Source of the DNA: SIG673 sp045653945
GTDB taxonomy: Bacteria > Bacillota > Clostridia > Oscillospirales > CAG-272
Direction of reading: 5' to 3'
Assembly: GCA_045653945.1 (NCBI GenBank)
Contig: JAZOML010000025.1
Coordinates: forward strand, 1-62,378
DNA length: 62,378 nucleotides
Part shown: piece after piece, positions 23,687 through 32,045 of the stretch
Position numbering within the stretch: the stretch's first letter is position 1
How the letters are laid out: every line of letters starts with the position of its first letter
Position numbers and translations under genes: made by a program
The notes under the pieces: model-generated
Seen by the model: the letters and a program-made list of their open reading frames with translations, nothing else
Databases searched by the model: none
What the model was told of the DNA's origin: nothing

Positions 23687-25848
23687 ACCAAAGCCTCCGT
23701 TTGCTTTATAAATGCGTTTTGCTCTTCCTTTGAAAGTGTAACGAAATATGCATTCCAACCGCATACTCTTACCTGAAGCGTTGCATATTTTTCGGGATTT
23801 TGCTGCGCCGCGCGTAAATCGTTTGCATTAAATACGTTTCCGTGCATAGCAAATCCGCCTCTTGCAAAATAGGTTTTGACAAGTCCGTAAAACGCATCAA
23901 GTCCATCATCTCCCATCACGGCTGACGGATGCAAAACAACGTCAAGAACAGAGCCTGTCGGGTATTTAGAGTGATCCATTTTCGTTACTGAATTTATGAG
24001 CGCAAGGATACCGTTTCTATCCATTCCGATGCAGGCGCAAAGGTTTTTGGAAAGCGGCTCGCCCGTTTTTCTTCCGTCGGGGGTTGCAAGAGTCCTTTTT
24101 CCGTAGTAAAAGCAATGGTCAATACTAAACAGTGCCGCCTTAAAGACTCCGCCGCGGGAATTTGGTTGACCGTTGGTAATATCTGCGCAGTAATCCGAAA
24201 TATCCTTTGCTACCTCATCGGCGTGCTCGTTTCCGTTGCCGTATTTTTCGGGCATTTTCTTTACTTTTTTCAGAAGTCCTTCGCTTCCAATCCAGTCGTT
24301 TTTGAGAATTTCAAAAAGCTCGGAAAGAGTAAGTATTTTTTCATCGTAAACGAATTTTTTAACTGCCGTCAGGCTATCGACAAGCGAGGCAATAGAATAA
24401 AAATACAGCGAGCTGTTGTTATATTTTGCGCCACCCTCAAAAACGTCTGCGCCCTGCTTTGCACTATCATCGTACATAGCGGAGTGAAGGGTATCGGGGC
24501 CGATTTTATCATAATATTTTTCAATGCTACGAACGTAATCAAGGCACTTTCCCGTCATAAAGGAAATTTGTTCCTTCACGGCTAAAAGAAAACCTTCAAA
24601 GGTATCAAGGGATACGCTCGGCTTTACGCCTATCATTTTACCGGTTGCAACGTCGATGCCACCCGAAAGCACGAATTCTACGGCTTTTGGCAGGTTAACG
24701 CCGCCGTTTCCCGTACAGCCGATTTCCTTACCCCAAACGGCAGGCTCATAGCACCCGATGGGCACGTAATCTCTTGCATCAGACTCTTTTATTCCTACGC
24801 TCATAAGAGATTTTATAGCAGTATTATCGTTGCAAAGCACAAACGAGCTTTGTCCGTTTCTGATACATTCAAGCACCTTTTTTACAAAATCAGCAGGTGT
24901 TTTATCCGACACGCGAATATGAATTTTAGGACTGTAAATATCCATTTCACGATACGTTTCAACGATAAGGTAAGACATTTCGTTTGTTACCTCGTCACCG
25001 TTTTCATCTATACCCGCAAGACAAAACGGAAGTCCAAACGGTACCTTTGCCGCCGAAAATTTATTTAAGAAAAATTTAAGCATTTCCTTAATTTCCGTTT
25101 TTGTGAAAGTGCCGTTTTCAAGGTCTTTTTTATAAAACGGATATAAAAGAACGTCAAGGCGTCCAAGCGTTCTTACTCTTGTTTTATATACGTATTCGTG
25201 CAGGAAAAAGTAAACTATAATTAGCTGCATAGCCTCGTAGGAGTTTGTCGGAGCTCCGCTCGCTATACTTCGGAGCGCTTTTTCGTTTTCGGCATTAAAT
25301 GGAGCTATGGCATCGGCAAGGCGGTTGCAAACGGTGATACAGGCTTTAAGTACCGTTTCGCAGGCGGTGTAAAACTCTATCTGCTTTTTTGAAAGGTTAT
25401 CCTTGCTCTTTTCTTTAATTACCCTCTCATGAAGTCCTGCAAATCCGATTTCAAGCAAAAGCTTTGAATTTGGCGAGGTGTGTCCAAAATCGGGAATTGC
25501 CGTGTATGCCCCGCATTCCTTTGCGAGAGCAACTTCATCTGATTTTTCCTGCAAACGCTCTTTTATTATAGAGTCGTGCCATATATTCCAGCGTTGAATA
25601 TCTATTAAACCGCCGTCAAAAATCTTATCCTGAAAAATATCGTCGGTATCAATAGCTATACGTGATTTTTCGCAGATAAGGGCAAAGGTATCGGCTTTAA
25701 GAAGGGCGTGGTTTTCGCCGTTATCACGCTCCATAAGCTTATAAAAAAGCTCATTAAGCTCTGTTTTGCTAACTCCGCTTTCATCTATCCAGTTTATATT
25801 ATCAAATTGGTTGCGAAGTGTTTTGTTACTGAAGTCAAATATTTTCAT
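23683..25848 (-). CDS. Glycyl radical enzyme (PFL/dehydratase superfamily) in an SGNH-hydrolase operon
   Basis: 721 residues. Catalytic motif IGCYEP (Cys366, Glu368) and C-terminal radical loop RVCGWNAYF with Gly697. GCxEP and the ferredoxin-bearing activase argue for a dehydratase or C-X lyase rather than pyruvate formate-lyase. The product order is half-EamA, SGNH, GRE, SGNH, activase from a promoter divergent to an AraC gene. It resembles the orphan GRE at 8977 in length and layout but is clearly diverged. Substrate unknown. Confidence 0.9.
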   Translation of the reverse strand: MKIFDFSNKTLRNQFDNINWIDESGVSKTELNELFYKLMERDNGENHALLKADTFALICEKSRIAIDTDDIFQDKIFDGGLIDIQRWNIWHDSIIKERLQEKSDEVALAKECGAYTAIPDFGHTSPNSKLLLEIGFAGLHERVIKEKSKDNLSKKQIEFYTACETVLKACITVCNRLADAIAPFNAENEKALRSIASGAPTNSYEAMQLIIVYFFLHEYVYKTRVRTLGRLDVLLYPFYKKDLENGTFTKTEIKEMLKFFLNKFSAAKVPFGLPFCLAGIDENGDEVTNEMSYLIVETYREMDIYSPKIHIRVSDKTPADFVKKVLECIRNGQSSFVLCNDNTAIKSLMSVGIKESDARDYVPIGCYEPAVWGKEIGCTGNGGVNLPKAVEFVLSGGIDVATGKMIGVKPSVSLDTFEGFLLAVKEQISFMTGKCLDYVRSIEKYYDKIGPDTLHSAMYDDSAKQGADVFEGGAKYNNSSLYFYSIASLVDSLTAVKKFVYDEKILTLSELFEILKNDWIGSEGLLKKVKKMPEKYGNGNEHADEVAKDISDYCADITNGQPNSRGGVFKAALFSIDHCFYYGKRTLATPDGRKTGEPLSKNLCACIGMDRNGILALINSVTKMDHSKYPTGSVLDVVLHPSAVMGDDGLDAFYGLVKTYFARGGFAMHGNVFNANDLRAAQQNPEKYATLQVRVCGWNAYFVTLSKEEQNAFIKQTEALV

Positions 25849-25909
25849 TTTACCACCTTTAAATACGCATCAAAGTATCTTTTTCCAAGCTCTCGGTATA
25901 AGGCACCAT

Positions 25910-26545
25910 TTATATTCCCTCTGCATCGTTCTTTTTATCAAAAAGCGCGTCGTAGTCAAGGGGCTCTGCCTTTATATCAAGAGCCTTTTCGATATACTCA
26001 ATTACTTGATTTGTTATTATGCGAGTTCCTTCCTTGGTGTAGTAGTGTGTAAGGTCGGAGTGGTATTCCACCGGTGCATTTACCATAAGGGTATAGAGGT
26101 CATTTACCGTACCGCCGTTATTTATTACTATCTCACACGCCGCCGCGTTGTATTTTTCGGTATCGGCATTGAAGCGTTTTATTTCGCCGAAAAGATGCTC
26201 CTGAACGGGAGTAGAGGTGGCAAATATAAGCTTTGCCTTTGGAAAATAAATTTTAATAAGCTTACAAATACGGTCAATATTTTCCTTATACGTTTCAAGG
26301 CTGACGAGGTTTTTGCCGTCAAGCATAACGAGGTCGTCCCACAGTCCTGCGTTAAAGTGAACAAGGTCAACGTCATCACCGCACCCAAATTCGTTTTTCC
26401 AATCGGGCAGGTGTCTTATTATATAGGTGGTAAATCTACAGTTATCGTTAGTAAAGAAAACCTCCGACGTATTTTCAAACGCAAGTTTTACGTATTTATC
26501 GTATCCCTGACGGATAGAGTCGCCGATAAGCACTATCTTTTTCAT
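25910..26545 (-). CDS. SGNH/GDSL-family hydrolase (second of two in the GRE operon)
   Basis: 211 residues, a paralogue of the SGNH protein at 23102: GDSIRQGY, NDNCRFTTY, HFNAGLWDDL, FATSTPV and DLTHYY line up in order with the other copy. The ATG overlaps the stop of the EamA gene (ATGA). It is cytoplasmic (no signal peptide). The two copies flank the GRE, suggesting they act on related steps or on two linkages of one substrate (inference). Confidence 0.85.
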   Translation of the reverse strand: MKKIVLIGDSIRQGYDKYVKLAFENTSEVFFTNDNCRFTTYIIRHLPDWKNEFGCGDDVDLVHFNAGLWDDLVMLDGKNLVSLETYKENIDRICKLIKIYFPKAKLIFATSTPVQEHLFGEIKRFNADTEKYNAAACEIVINNGGTVNDLYTLMVNAPVEYHSDLTHYYTKEGTRIITNQVIEYIEKALDIKAEPLDYDALFDKKNDAEGI

Positions 26546-27144
26546 TTTGATTCTCCTTTAGTTTCCTTTGATTTATTTCCGAGTATTATACCTGTCGAAA
26601 TCAATAAAAATGCAACAAGGTACTGTATTTTGAAAATGTCCTCGCCAAGCCACATAGCACCAAAAATGCAGGCAAATAGCGGCTCGGTGAATTTGATAAT
26701 AAACATTTTTGATACGCTTACAGTACGCAAAAGATAAGTGTACAAAACGTATGCAATCATAGATGCAGTGCAAATATACAGAAATACGAATATCGCCCAA
26801 GGGGAGATTTTAGGTATTCTTCCACCCATTATAAGCGCCGCTATAAGCATAATAAGACCGCCCGAAAGCGAAGATAATCCGTTTATCCAAAAGGCAGAGT
26901 TATTATTTGCCACACTCTTGTTCATCACCGAGGAAATAACGGTGCAGACAGATGCCAGAATAATAAGAATATCACCAAAAGCAAAGGTTACTCCCTGACC
27001 GCTTACGTTGATAGCGACAAGTCCCGTTTCGGGATCGTAATCGTATCCCACACTGCTCCAACGGGCAAGGCTATTATATGTACCGTCGTTTTTGTGGTAT
27101 TTTTCCTCGATTATTTTTCTGTCGGTCAGAAGCGTCTTGAACAT
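26542..27144 (-). CDS. Half-size EamA/DMT transporter with unrelated N-terminal segment
   Basis: 200 residues. The C-terminal part (from about residue 55) is one EamA unit of about five hydrophobic helices ending in the usual FGAMWLGEDIFKIQY and LISTGIILGN pattern. The first 50 residues are hydrophilic (KNDGTYNSLARWSSVGYDY) and not like EamA, where a first five-helix half is expected. GGAGG and a divergent promoter lie directly upstream, so this start is used. Either a deletion fusion or a short transporter that dimerises. First gene of the GRE operon. Confidence 0.7.
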   Translation of the reverse strand: MFKTLLTDRKIIEEKYHKNDGTYNSLARWSSVGYDYDPETGLVAINVSGQGVTFAFGDILIILASVCTVISSVMNKSVANNNSAFWINGLSSLSGGLIMLIAALIMGGRIPKISPWAIFVFLYICTASMIAYVLYTYLLRTVSVSKMFIIKFTEPLFACIFGAMWLGEDIFKIQYLVAFLLISTGIILGNKSKETKGESK

Positions 27145-27181
27145 ATCAAAAATCCTCCGTTTGATTTTTCTTCTTGACTAC

Positions 27182-27209
27182 ATTATACGCCTATACGCGA
27201 AAAAGTCAA
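27182..27209 (-). promoter_or_regulatory. Promoter of the EamA-SGNH-GRE-SGNH-activase operon
   Basis: TTGACT (27204-27209), a 16-bp spacer and TATAAT (27182-27187) on the minus strand. The spacer contains a direct repeat of TATACGC, a possible AraC-type half-site pair. Confidence 0.75.
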
Positions 27210-27227
27210 TGAATATTCCAAAAGCAC

Positions 27228-27256
27228 TTGACTATTCCGAAACAAAAGTTTATAAT
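27228..27256 (+). promoter_or_regulatory. Promoter of the AraC regulator at 27276
   Basis: TTGACT (27228-27233), a 17-bp spacer and TATAAT (27251-27256). The TTG here can be mistaken for a start codon, but it is the -35 box. Confidence 0.8.
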
Positions 27257-27275
27257 GTTATCGGAGGATAACGCT

Positions 27276-28049
27276 ATGATAGATTTTTTTAACGACGATA
27301 TTTGTGTAAGCAAAATAATTACCGCTTGCTATGTACCAAGCGGTAAGGGAGATTCTGTTTTTAACGACAGACACAGCCACGGACTTGCACTCCATATAAG
27401 CGGAAGTAAGGAATATTGTTTTGGAAACGGTAAGGTTTTAAAGGTAGCTACGGGAGATATTATTTATCTGCCAAAGCATTCCGATTACGTTGTCGTAACA
27501 AATGAACCCGGAAATTGCTACTGTATAAATTTTGATATTCCTAAGGATACGGACGGCGAGCCGTTTATTTTTCACACAAAGAATACAAGCAGTTATGTTG
27601 ACCGATACAAAAGAGCCGTTCCCGTTTGGACTAAAAAGGAAACGGGCTGCGTATCCCTTGTAAAGGCTCAGCTTCATAACATAATTTATTTGATGCAGAC
27701 GGAATACTACACCTCATATATAGAAAGCACAAAGGCAAAAAAGATACTCCCCGCAACAGAATACATACGTGAGCATTTTCTTTCCGAGATAATCAGCATT
27801 GAATATCTTGCCGAGCTTTGCGGTATGACAAGCGTTTATTTTCGCAGTATTTTCAAGAGTATCTTTGGTGTTTCGCCTATTGCGTATATAAATAATCTGA
27901 AGATAAATCACGCAAAGGAGCTTCTTATGAGCGGTATGTATACCGTAAGCGAGGCGGCGATGCTTTCGGGATATTCAGACGCAAGTCATTTTTCAAGAGA
28001 ATTTAAAAAGGCGGTGGGTGTTCCACCCTCCGAATACAAAAAAGGTTGA
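27276..28049 (+). CDS. AraC-family regulator divergent from the GRE operon
   Basis: 257 residues from the ATG at 27276, which has CGGAGGA upstream; the longer frame starting at TTG 27228 runs through the promoter. N-terminal cupin domain with an HSHGLALHI ligand motif (residues about 35-45) and C-terminal double HTH ending GVPPSEYKK. Divergent orientation over a short shared promoter region makes it the likely activator of the SGNH/GRE operon, probably sensing the substrate sugar (inference). Confidence 0.88.
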   Translation: MIDFFNDDICVSKIITACYVPSGKGDSVFNDRHSHGLALHISGSKEYCFGNGKVLKVATGDIIYLPKHSDYVVVTNEPGNCYCINFDIPKDTDGEPFIFHTKNTSSYVDRYKRAVPVWTKKETGCVSLVKAQLHNIIYLMQTEYYTSYIESTKAKKILPATEYIREHFLSEIISIEYLAELCGMTSVYFRSIFKSIFGVSPIAYINNLKINHAKELLMSGMYTVSEAAMLSGYSDASHFSREFKKAVGVPPSEYKKG

Positions 28050-28071
28050 GCAAAATGCTCAACCTTTTTTA
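28038..28071. terminator. Bidirectional terminator between the AraC gene and the frameshifted gene
   Basis: The perfect stem AAAAAGGTTGAGCA / TGCTCAACCTTTTT with an AA-rich loop overlaps both stop regions. Confidence 0.9.
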
Positions 28072-28634
28072 CTTTCATAAAGTGTTCTTGCTTCTAGACA
28101 AACGTAGCCTTTCATAATATGGCGTATCTTTGCAGGTGATAAATTGGTAAATGCTTTTATAAGCTCTTCTTTGGTTTCATTTAACCCGCAGATCGTGATT
28201 TTTTCGTTTTGTGCCCACTCAATAACCTTTATTTGATATTTGTACGCCTCGGTAAGTGCCGTTTTTTCTTCCTTGGGGATTTGCGGATCAAACCAGTCTA
28301 TGGCGTTTTCACACTCTGCACTAAATGAGCGCATCGAAAACGCGCCCAAAATAATCTCAAATACGTTTTTGCCCTCACTCACCACTTCTCCATTATAAAT
28401 TTCTTTGTATGCGGCGGTGTTTTTTAGGTATATTCTTACCTTGATTTCGTACGGCTCACGGTTTACGGCATAGAAATAATGCTTACCGTCTATATTTTTT
28501 CTCCTACGGTTATTGGATCGTTAAGACAACCAACAGTATCAAATTTGACCTCGGGAAGTACGGTGAACGCCGATTCATTTTCGCCCTCAAAAAAATCATT
28601 AACTTTCCATTTATAATCGTTTGGTAAGCTATAC
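28059..28634 (-). pseudogene. Frameshifted gene of unknown function, perhaps a glycosidase C-terminal domain
   Basis: An ATG at 28634 with GGAGGA upstream opens a frame (MYSLPNDYKWKV...) that stops at TAG after an A6 run (28495-28500 on the minus strand). Adding one A joins it to the second frame (DGKHYFYAVNREPYEIKVRIYL...), which continues to 28059, giving about 192 residues. The region VFEIILGAFSMRSF resembles the C-terminal beta-sandwich of some glycoside hydrolases, but no catalytic domain is present. Promoter and operator are intact, so decay is recent or the shift is a sequencing error. Confidence 0.65.
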
Positions 28635-28663
28635 ATTTGCGTTTTCCTCCGAAATTTTACTAT

Positions 28664-28683
28664 ATCTTGATATTAACATATCA
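28664..28683. promoter_or_regulatory. 20-bp palindromic operator
   Basis: CTTGATAT-TAAC-ATATCAAG is a perfect 8-4-8 inverted repeat covering the -10 box of the frameshifted gene. It is a good candidate for a repressor site; the cognate regulator is not identified. Confidence 0.6.
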
Positions 28684-28696
28684 AGCACTTTTTTTC
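28668..28696 (-). promoter_or_regulatory. Promoter of the frameshifted gene
   Basis: TTGAAA (28691-28696), a 17-bp spacer and TAATAT (28668-28673) on the minus strand, overlapping the 20-bp palindrome. Confidence 0.55.
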
Positions 28697-28746
28697 AATG
28701 TGTTTTTTACTTAATTTATGGACTTTTTCACAGTGTTTGTTAAATA

Positions 28747-29640
28747 TTATTTAAATTCGGTATTTTTTCGGTATTTGGCAGGCGATACGCCGTAGCACTT
28801 TACAAAAACTCGGTAAAAGTCGGACGGGCAGGTATATCCGAGTCGTTCCGCTATTTCAAAGACCGACATATCTGTGCGCAACAGCAGTTCCGCACCTATT
28901 CCCGCCCTAAGATACGAGCGGTATGCAATAGGCGGCATACCGTATGCCTTTATAAATCTGCGGCGAAGCTGACTTTCGCTGATATGCACAAGCCTTGCAA
29001 GCTCCTTCGTACTGTGAGAGCACGAGTAATAAAGAGCGATAAAGCGCGCTACTCTTTCCGCCAATTCGTCCTTTACTCCGTTAATTGATTTTTTGCTGTC
29101 TGTCGATGTTATTTCAGTTTCAAAGCAGGTTTGCAAATCAAGAATTAGCGCGGCAAGGCGAAGCGGCACTTTTATATCAATATCACGGTCGTTATCATCG
29201 CAAAGCTTATCTATTTGCAGAAAATTTTGCGCTACCTCGGGATATTTTTTATCCGAAATGACCGTTGGAATTTTAACATTTTCGGGGATTTCGGCACGGC
29301 TTCCGAGCAGTTTTTTTACACTTTCCACAGTAACGTAAATATAGCGACAAAGAAACGGCTCAACGTCCGTCAGCGAACGCGAGTAGTGATGCGAGCCGTC
29401 CTTAACAAAAATGAGATCCCCTTCGCCGACAGAGTAAAACTCTCCGTCACAAAGAATAATTCCTCTTCCCTGCTTACAAATTCCTATTTCGTATCTGTCG
29501 TGATAGTGAAGATAAGGAAAATCATCGTAAAACGGTATTTCTATCGGGCTCTTATCGTAGTAAACAACAATTTCCTCCGACGTTGGAAGCGTTTCAAATA
29601 TTACCTTATAGCTAAATTTATCTGCGTGTTTTGGCATCAT
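28747..29640 (-). CDS. AraC-family regulator next to a DUF6259 glycoside hydrolase
   Basis: 297 residues from the ATG pair at 29640, which has GGAAAGGTG upstream; the TTG at 29658 is less likely. The N-terminal cupin has YLHYHDRYEIGICKQGRG (residues about 45-62). The C-terminal double HTH includes HISESQLRRRF and SDFYRVFVKCYGVSPAKYR. It is divergent from the hydrolase at 29745 and probably regulates it in response to a sugar. Confidence 0.87.
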   Translation of the reverse strand: MMPKHADKFSYKVIFETLPTSEEIVVYYDKSPIEIPFYDDFPYLHYHDRYEIGICKQGRGIILCDGEFYSVGEGDLIFVKDGSHHYSRSLTDVEPFLCRYIYVTVESVKKLLGSRAEIPENVKIPTVISDKKYPEVAQNFLQIDKLCDDNDRDIDIKVPLRLAALILDLQTCFETEITSTDSKKSINGVKDELAERVARFIALYYSCSHSTKELARLVHISESQLRRRFIKAYGMPPIAYRSYLRAGIGAELLLRTDMSVFEIAERLGYTCPSDFYRVFVKCYGVSPAKYRKNTEFK

Positions 29641-29690
29641 TTTTGCACACCTTTCCAATGGAATAATATCAAATTTAACATTATAATTAA

Positions 29691-29719
29691 ATTATAACAC
29701 CGAAACTCAAAAAAATCAA
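29691..29719 (-). promoter_or_regulatory. Promoter of the AraC gene at 28747-29640
   Basis: TTGATT (29714-29719), a 17-bp spacer and TATAAT (29691-29696) on the minus strand. The plus-strand hydrolase gene has TATAAT-like boxes at 29682 and 29693 but no good -35, fitting an activator-dependent promoter. Confidence 0.55.
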
Positions 29720-29744
29720 CCTCCAAAAGAAAGGATTTTTTAAC

Positions 29745-31823
29745 ATGTTTGATCTCACGCTTACCGGTATGTCGCTTTCGGTAGATTTTACGGCAGGGCA
29801 AATTGCCTCGCTTATAATAGGCGGCAAGGAAAGAATAGTATCGAAATCTCCGCTTTTTACGTTTTGCACAAAAGATAAGGACGGAAATGAGATTTTAGCA
29901 AACGCCTACGACGCTAAGAATTGCACCTTGACCGAAAACGGTGCGATTTACACCGATTTTAATATAGAAAAGCTAAATGGCACCGCCGTAACCGCAACAC
30001 TTGAAAATAAGGGTGGCGAGGCGGTATGGGGAATTTCAATCGCACCCAAAAACTGCGAAACGGTTATAGAGTGGGTAGAATTTCCGTTTGCGGTTTTACC
30101 AAGCTTAAAGGAAAACAACCCTTGTGGCGACGGAGGCGAAATTCTGTTTCCATATAATGAGGGAGCTATCGTTTCCAACAACGATTACAGGGACGCATCG
30201 TACTTTCCGCATCTTGATATACAGTATCCGTCTATGGGCTGCTATTCGGCTTTTCCTTATATGCTCTCATCTCAGCTTATTTCTTATCTTTGGGAGGGGT
30301 GCGGTCTTTATATCGGCGCTCACGATAAGGAAGGAACTGTCAAGGGTATCAGCTTTTACCATTACGGTGACGGTATTGGTATTCAGCTTCGTCTTTACTG
30401 CGGCACTGAGTTTGGCCAGACCTACGTATGTGACTACCCTATCGTGTGGGCGGCTACCGACGGAAGCTGGCAAAGCTCAGCCGAGCGTTACCGTGAATGG
30501 TTTGAAGCCGAAATAGGAAAAAATCTTACCAAAACGTTAGATGATAAAACTCTGCCAGAGTGGTATGCAGACTCACCGCTTATCATATCGTATCCCGTCC
30601 GAGGAATTCACGATATGGACCAAATGACACCGAACGCTCTGTTCCCTTACACAAATGCCCTCCCCCTTATTAACGAGGTAAAACAGGCAACCGATACGAG
30701 GATTTTGGTAGCACTTATGCACTGGGAGGGTACTGCCCCTTGGGCTCCGCCTTACGTTTGGCCGCCTTACGGCGGCGTTGATGCGTTCAACGAATTCAAG
30801 GATGCGCTTCACAGTCAAGGCGATATGCTTGGTGTTTACTGCTCGGGCTTTGGATATACAAAGCAAAGCAATCTTATAGCCGATTATAACTGCGAAAAGG
30901 AATTCAGCGAGCGTGGGCTTGCTGCGGCTATGTGCGCTTCTCCAAAGGGAAAGGTGGAAATCAGTAGAATATGCACAGGGCAACGCTCGGGTTACGATAT
31001 CTGCGCGGCGTCCGAGCTTGGCAAGGAGATACTGAGGGAGGCCTATACTCCGCTATTTGAAAGCGGAATTGATTATGCGCAAATCCTTGATCAAAACCAC
31101 GGCGGAAGTCAGTATTTTTGTTACAGCAGGGAGCACGGTCATCCGCCCGTACCCGGGAAATGGATGACGGAAAATATGAAAGCGGTGCTGAGCGAGTGGA
31201 ACAGACTTGCACCGAATATGCTGTTTGGCTGCGAGAGTGCAGCGGCTGAGCCGTATATTTCAAATCTTCGCTTTTCCGACAACCGATTTGAGCTTAACTA
31301 TATGAGCGGAAAAGCCGTGCCGCTTTACTCCTACATTTATCACGAATATCTTCGCAACTTTATGGGAAATCAGGTTTGCTGTCCGCTTGAAAGTTCGGCA
31401 AAAACGCTTTGCTACCGACTTGCCTATTCCTATGCGGCAGGCGACAGTATGACGCTCGTTTTCACGCCAGACGGTAAGCTGATGTCAAACTGGGGCACAA
31501 GAGATTTTGACCACGCTCCCCAAAAAGAGCCGGTTTACACGTTAATACGGAATTTAACCAAGCTCTATAAAGAAAAAATGCAAAAATATTTGCTTGGTGG
31601 CAAAATGGTACGCGGTGGTTCGCTTGAATGTGGTGAGGTGGTGTTTAAATCATCAAATCCGACAAGAGATTTACATCTGCCCGAAATTCTTTTCAGCGCT
31701 TGGGAGCTTGATGGCACAAGGGTGCAGCTCCTTGTTAACCCAAGCGAAAACGACGTTTCCTGCGCGCTTGACGGCAAAAAAATCACTATTCCCGCTCTTA
31801 GCGGTGTTGCGTTTGAAATTTAA
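29745..31823 (+). CDS. Putative glycoside hydrolase, DUF6259 family
   Basis: 692 residues without a signal peptide, so probably cytoplasmic. It has an N-terminal beta-sandwich (about 1-230), a TIM-barrel centre (about 240-520) with ALMHWEGTAPWAPPYVWPP and YAQILDQNHGG, and a C-terminal beta domain. The layout and motifs fit DUF6259 proteins, distant relatives of GH-clan alpha-glycosidases. The exact substrate is unknown. RBS AAAGGA. Paired with the divergent AraC gene. Confidence 0.8.
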   Translation: MFDLTLTGMSLSVDFTAGQIASLIIGGKERIVSKSPLFTFCTKDKDGNEILANAYDAKNCTLTENGAIYTDFNIEKLNGTAVTATLENKGGEAVWGISIAPKNCETVIEWVEFPFAVLPSLKENNPCGDGGEILFPYNEGAIVSNNDYRDASYFPHLDIQYPSMGCYSAFPYMLSSQLISYLWEGCGLYIGAHDKEGTVKGISFYHYGDGIGIQLRLYCGTEFGQTYVCDYPIVWAATDGSWQSSAERYREWFEAEIGKNLTKTLDDKTLPEWYADSPLIISYPVRGIHDMDQMTPNALFPYTNALPLINEVKQATDTRILVALMHWEGTAPWAPPYVWPPYGGVDAFNEFKDALHSQGDMLGVYCSGFGYTKQSNLIADYNCEKEFSERGLAAAMCASPKGKVEISRICTGQRSGYDICAASELGKEILREAYTPLFESGIDYAQILDQNHGGSQYFCYSREHGHPPVPGKWMTENMKAVLSEWNRLAPNMLFGCESAAAEPYISNLRFSDNRFELNYMSGKAVPLYSYIYHEYLRNFMGNQVCCPLESSAKTLCYRLAYSYAAGDSMTLVFTPDGKLMSNWGTRDFDHAPQKEPVYTLIRNLTKLYKEKMQKYLLGGKMVRGGSLECGEVVFKSSNPTRDLHLPEILFSAWELDGTRVQLLVNPSENDVSCALDGKKITIPALSGVAFEI

Positions 31824-31828
31824 TAGCA

Positions 31829-31858
31829 AAAGAGCACGGAAAAATCCGTGCTTTTTGA
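31829..31858. terminator. Bidirectional terminator after the DUF6259 gene
   Basis: The perfect stem AGCACGGA / TCCGTGCT with an AAAA loop has flanking A and T runs. Confidence 0.88.
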
Positions 31859-31859
31859 T

Positions 31860-32045
31860 TTAATTTATTTTGATTTCGTCTTGCGTATGAGCGTTTATTT
31901 TATACGGCTTGCCGTTTTGGAACAGGCAATGCTCCGCTACAAGGTAGCTTGATACAAGTCCGTTTTCGTCAATATAAAGATCGCGAATTCCCCACGGATA
32001 TTTTTCTGTCGGTGAAATTCCTGCAAAAGAGCCGCAGTGTATCAT
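31860..32045 (-). pseudogene. C-terminal part of the metallophosphoesterase, out of frame
   Basis: 61 residues beginning MIHCGSFAG, which continues the metallophosphoesterase fold interrupted at the A7 run. It has no RBS of its own, though its ATG overlaps the upstream stop (ATGA), so translation by reinitiation or frameshifting is possible. On its own it would not be an enzyme. Confidence 0.7.
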
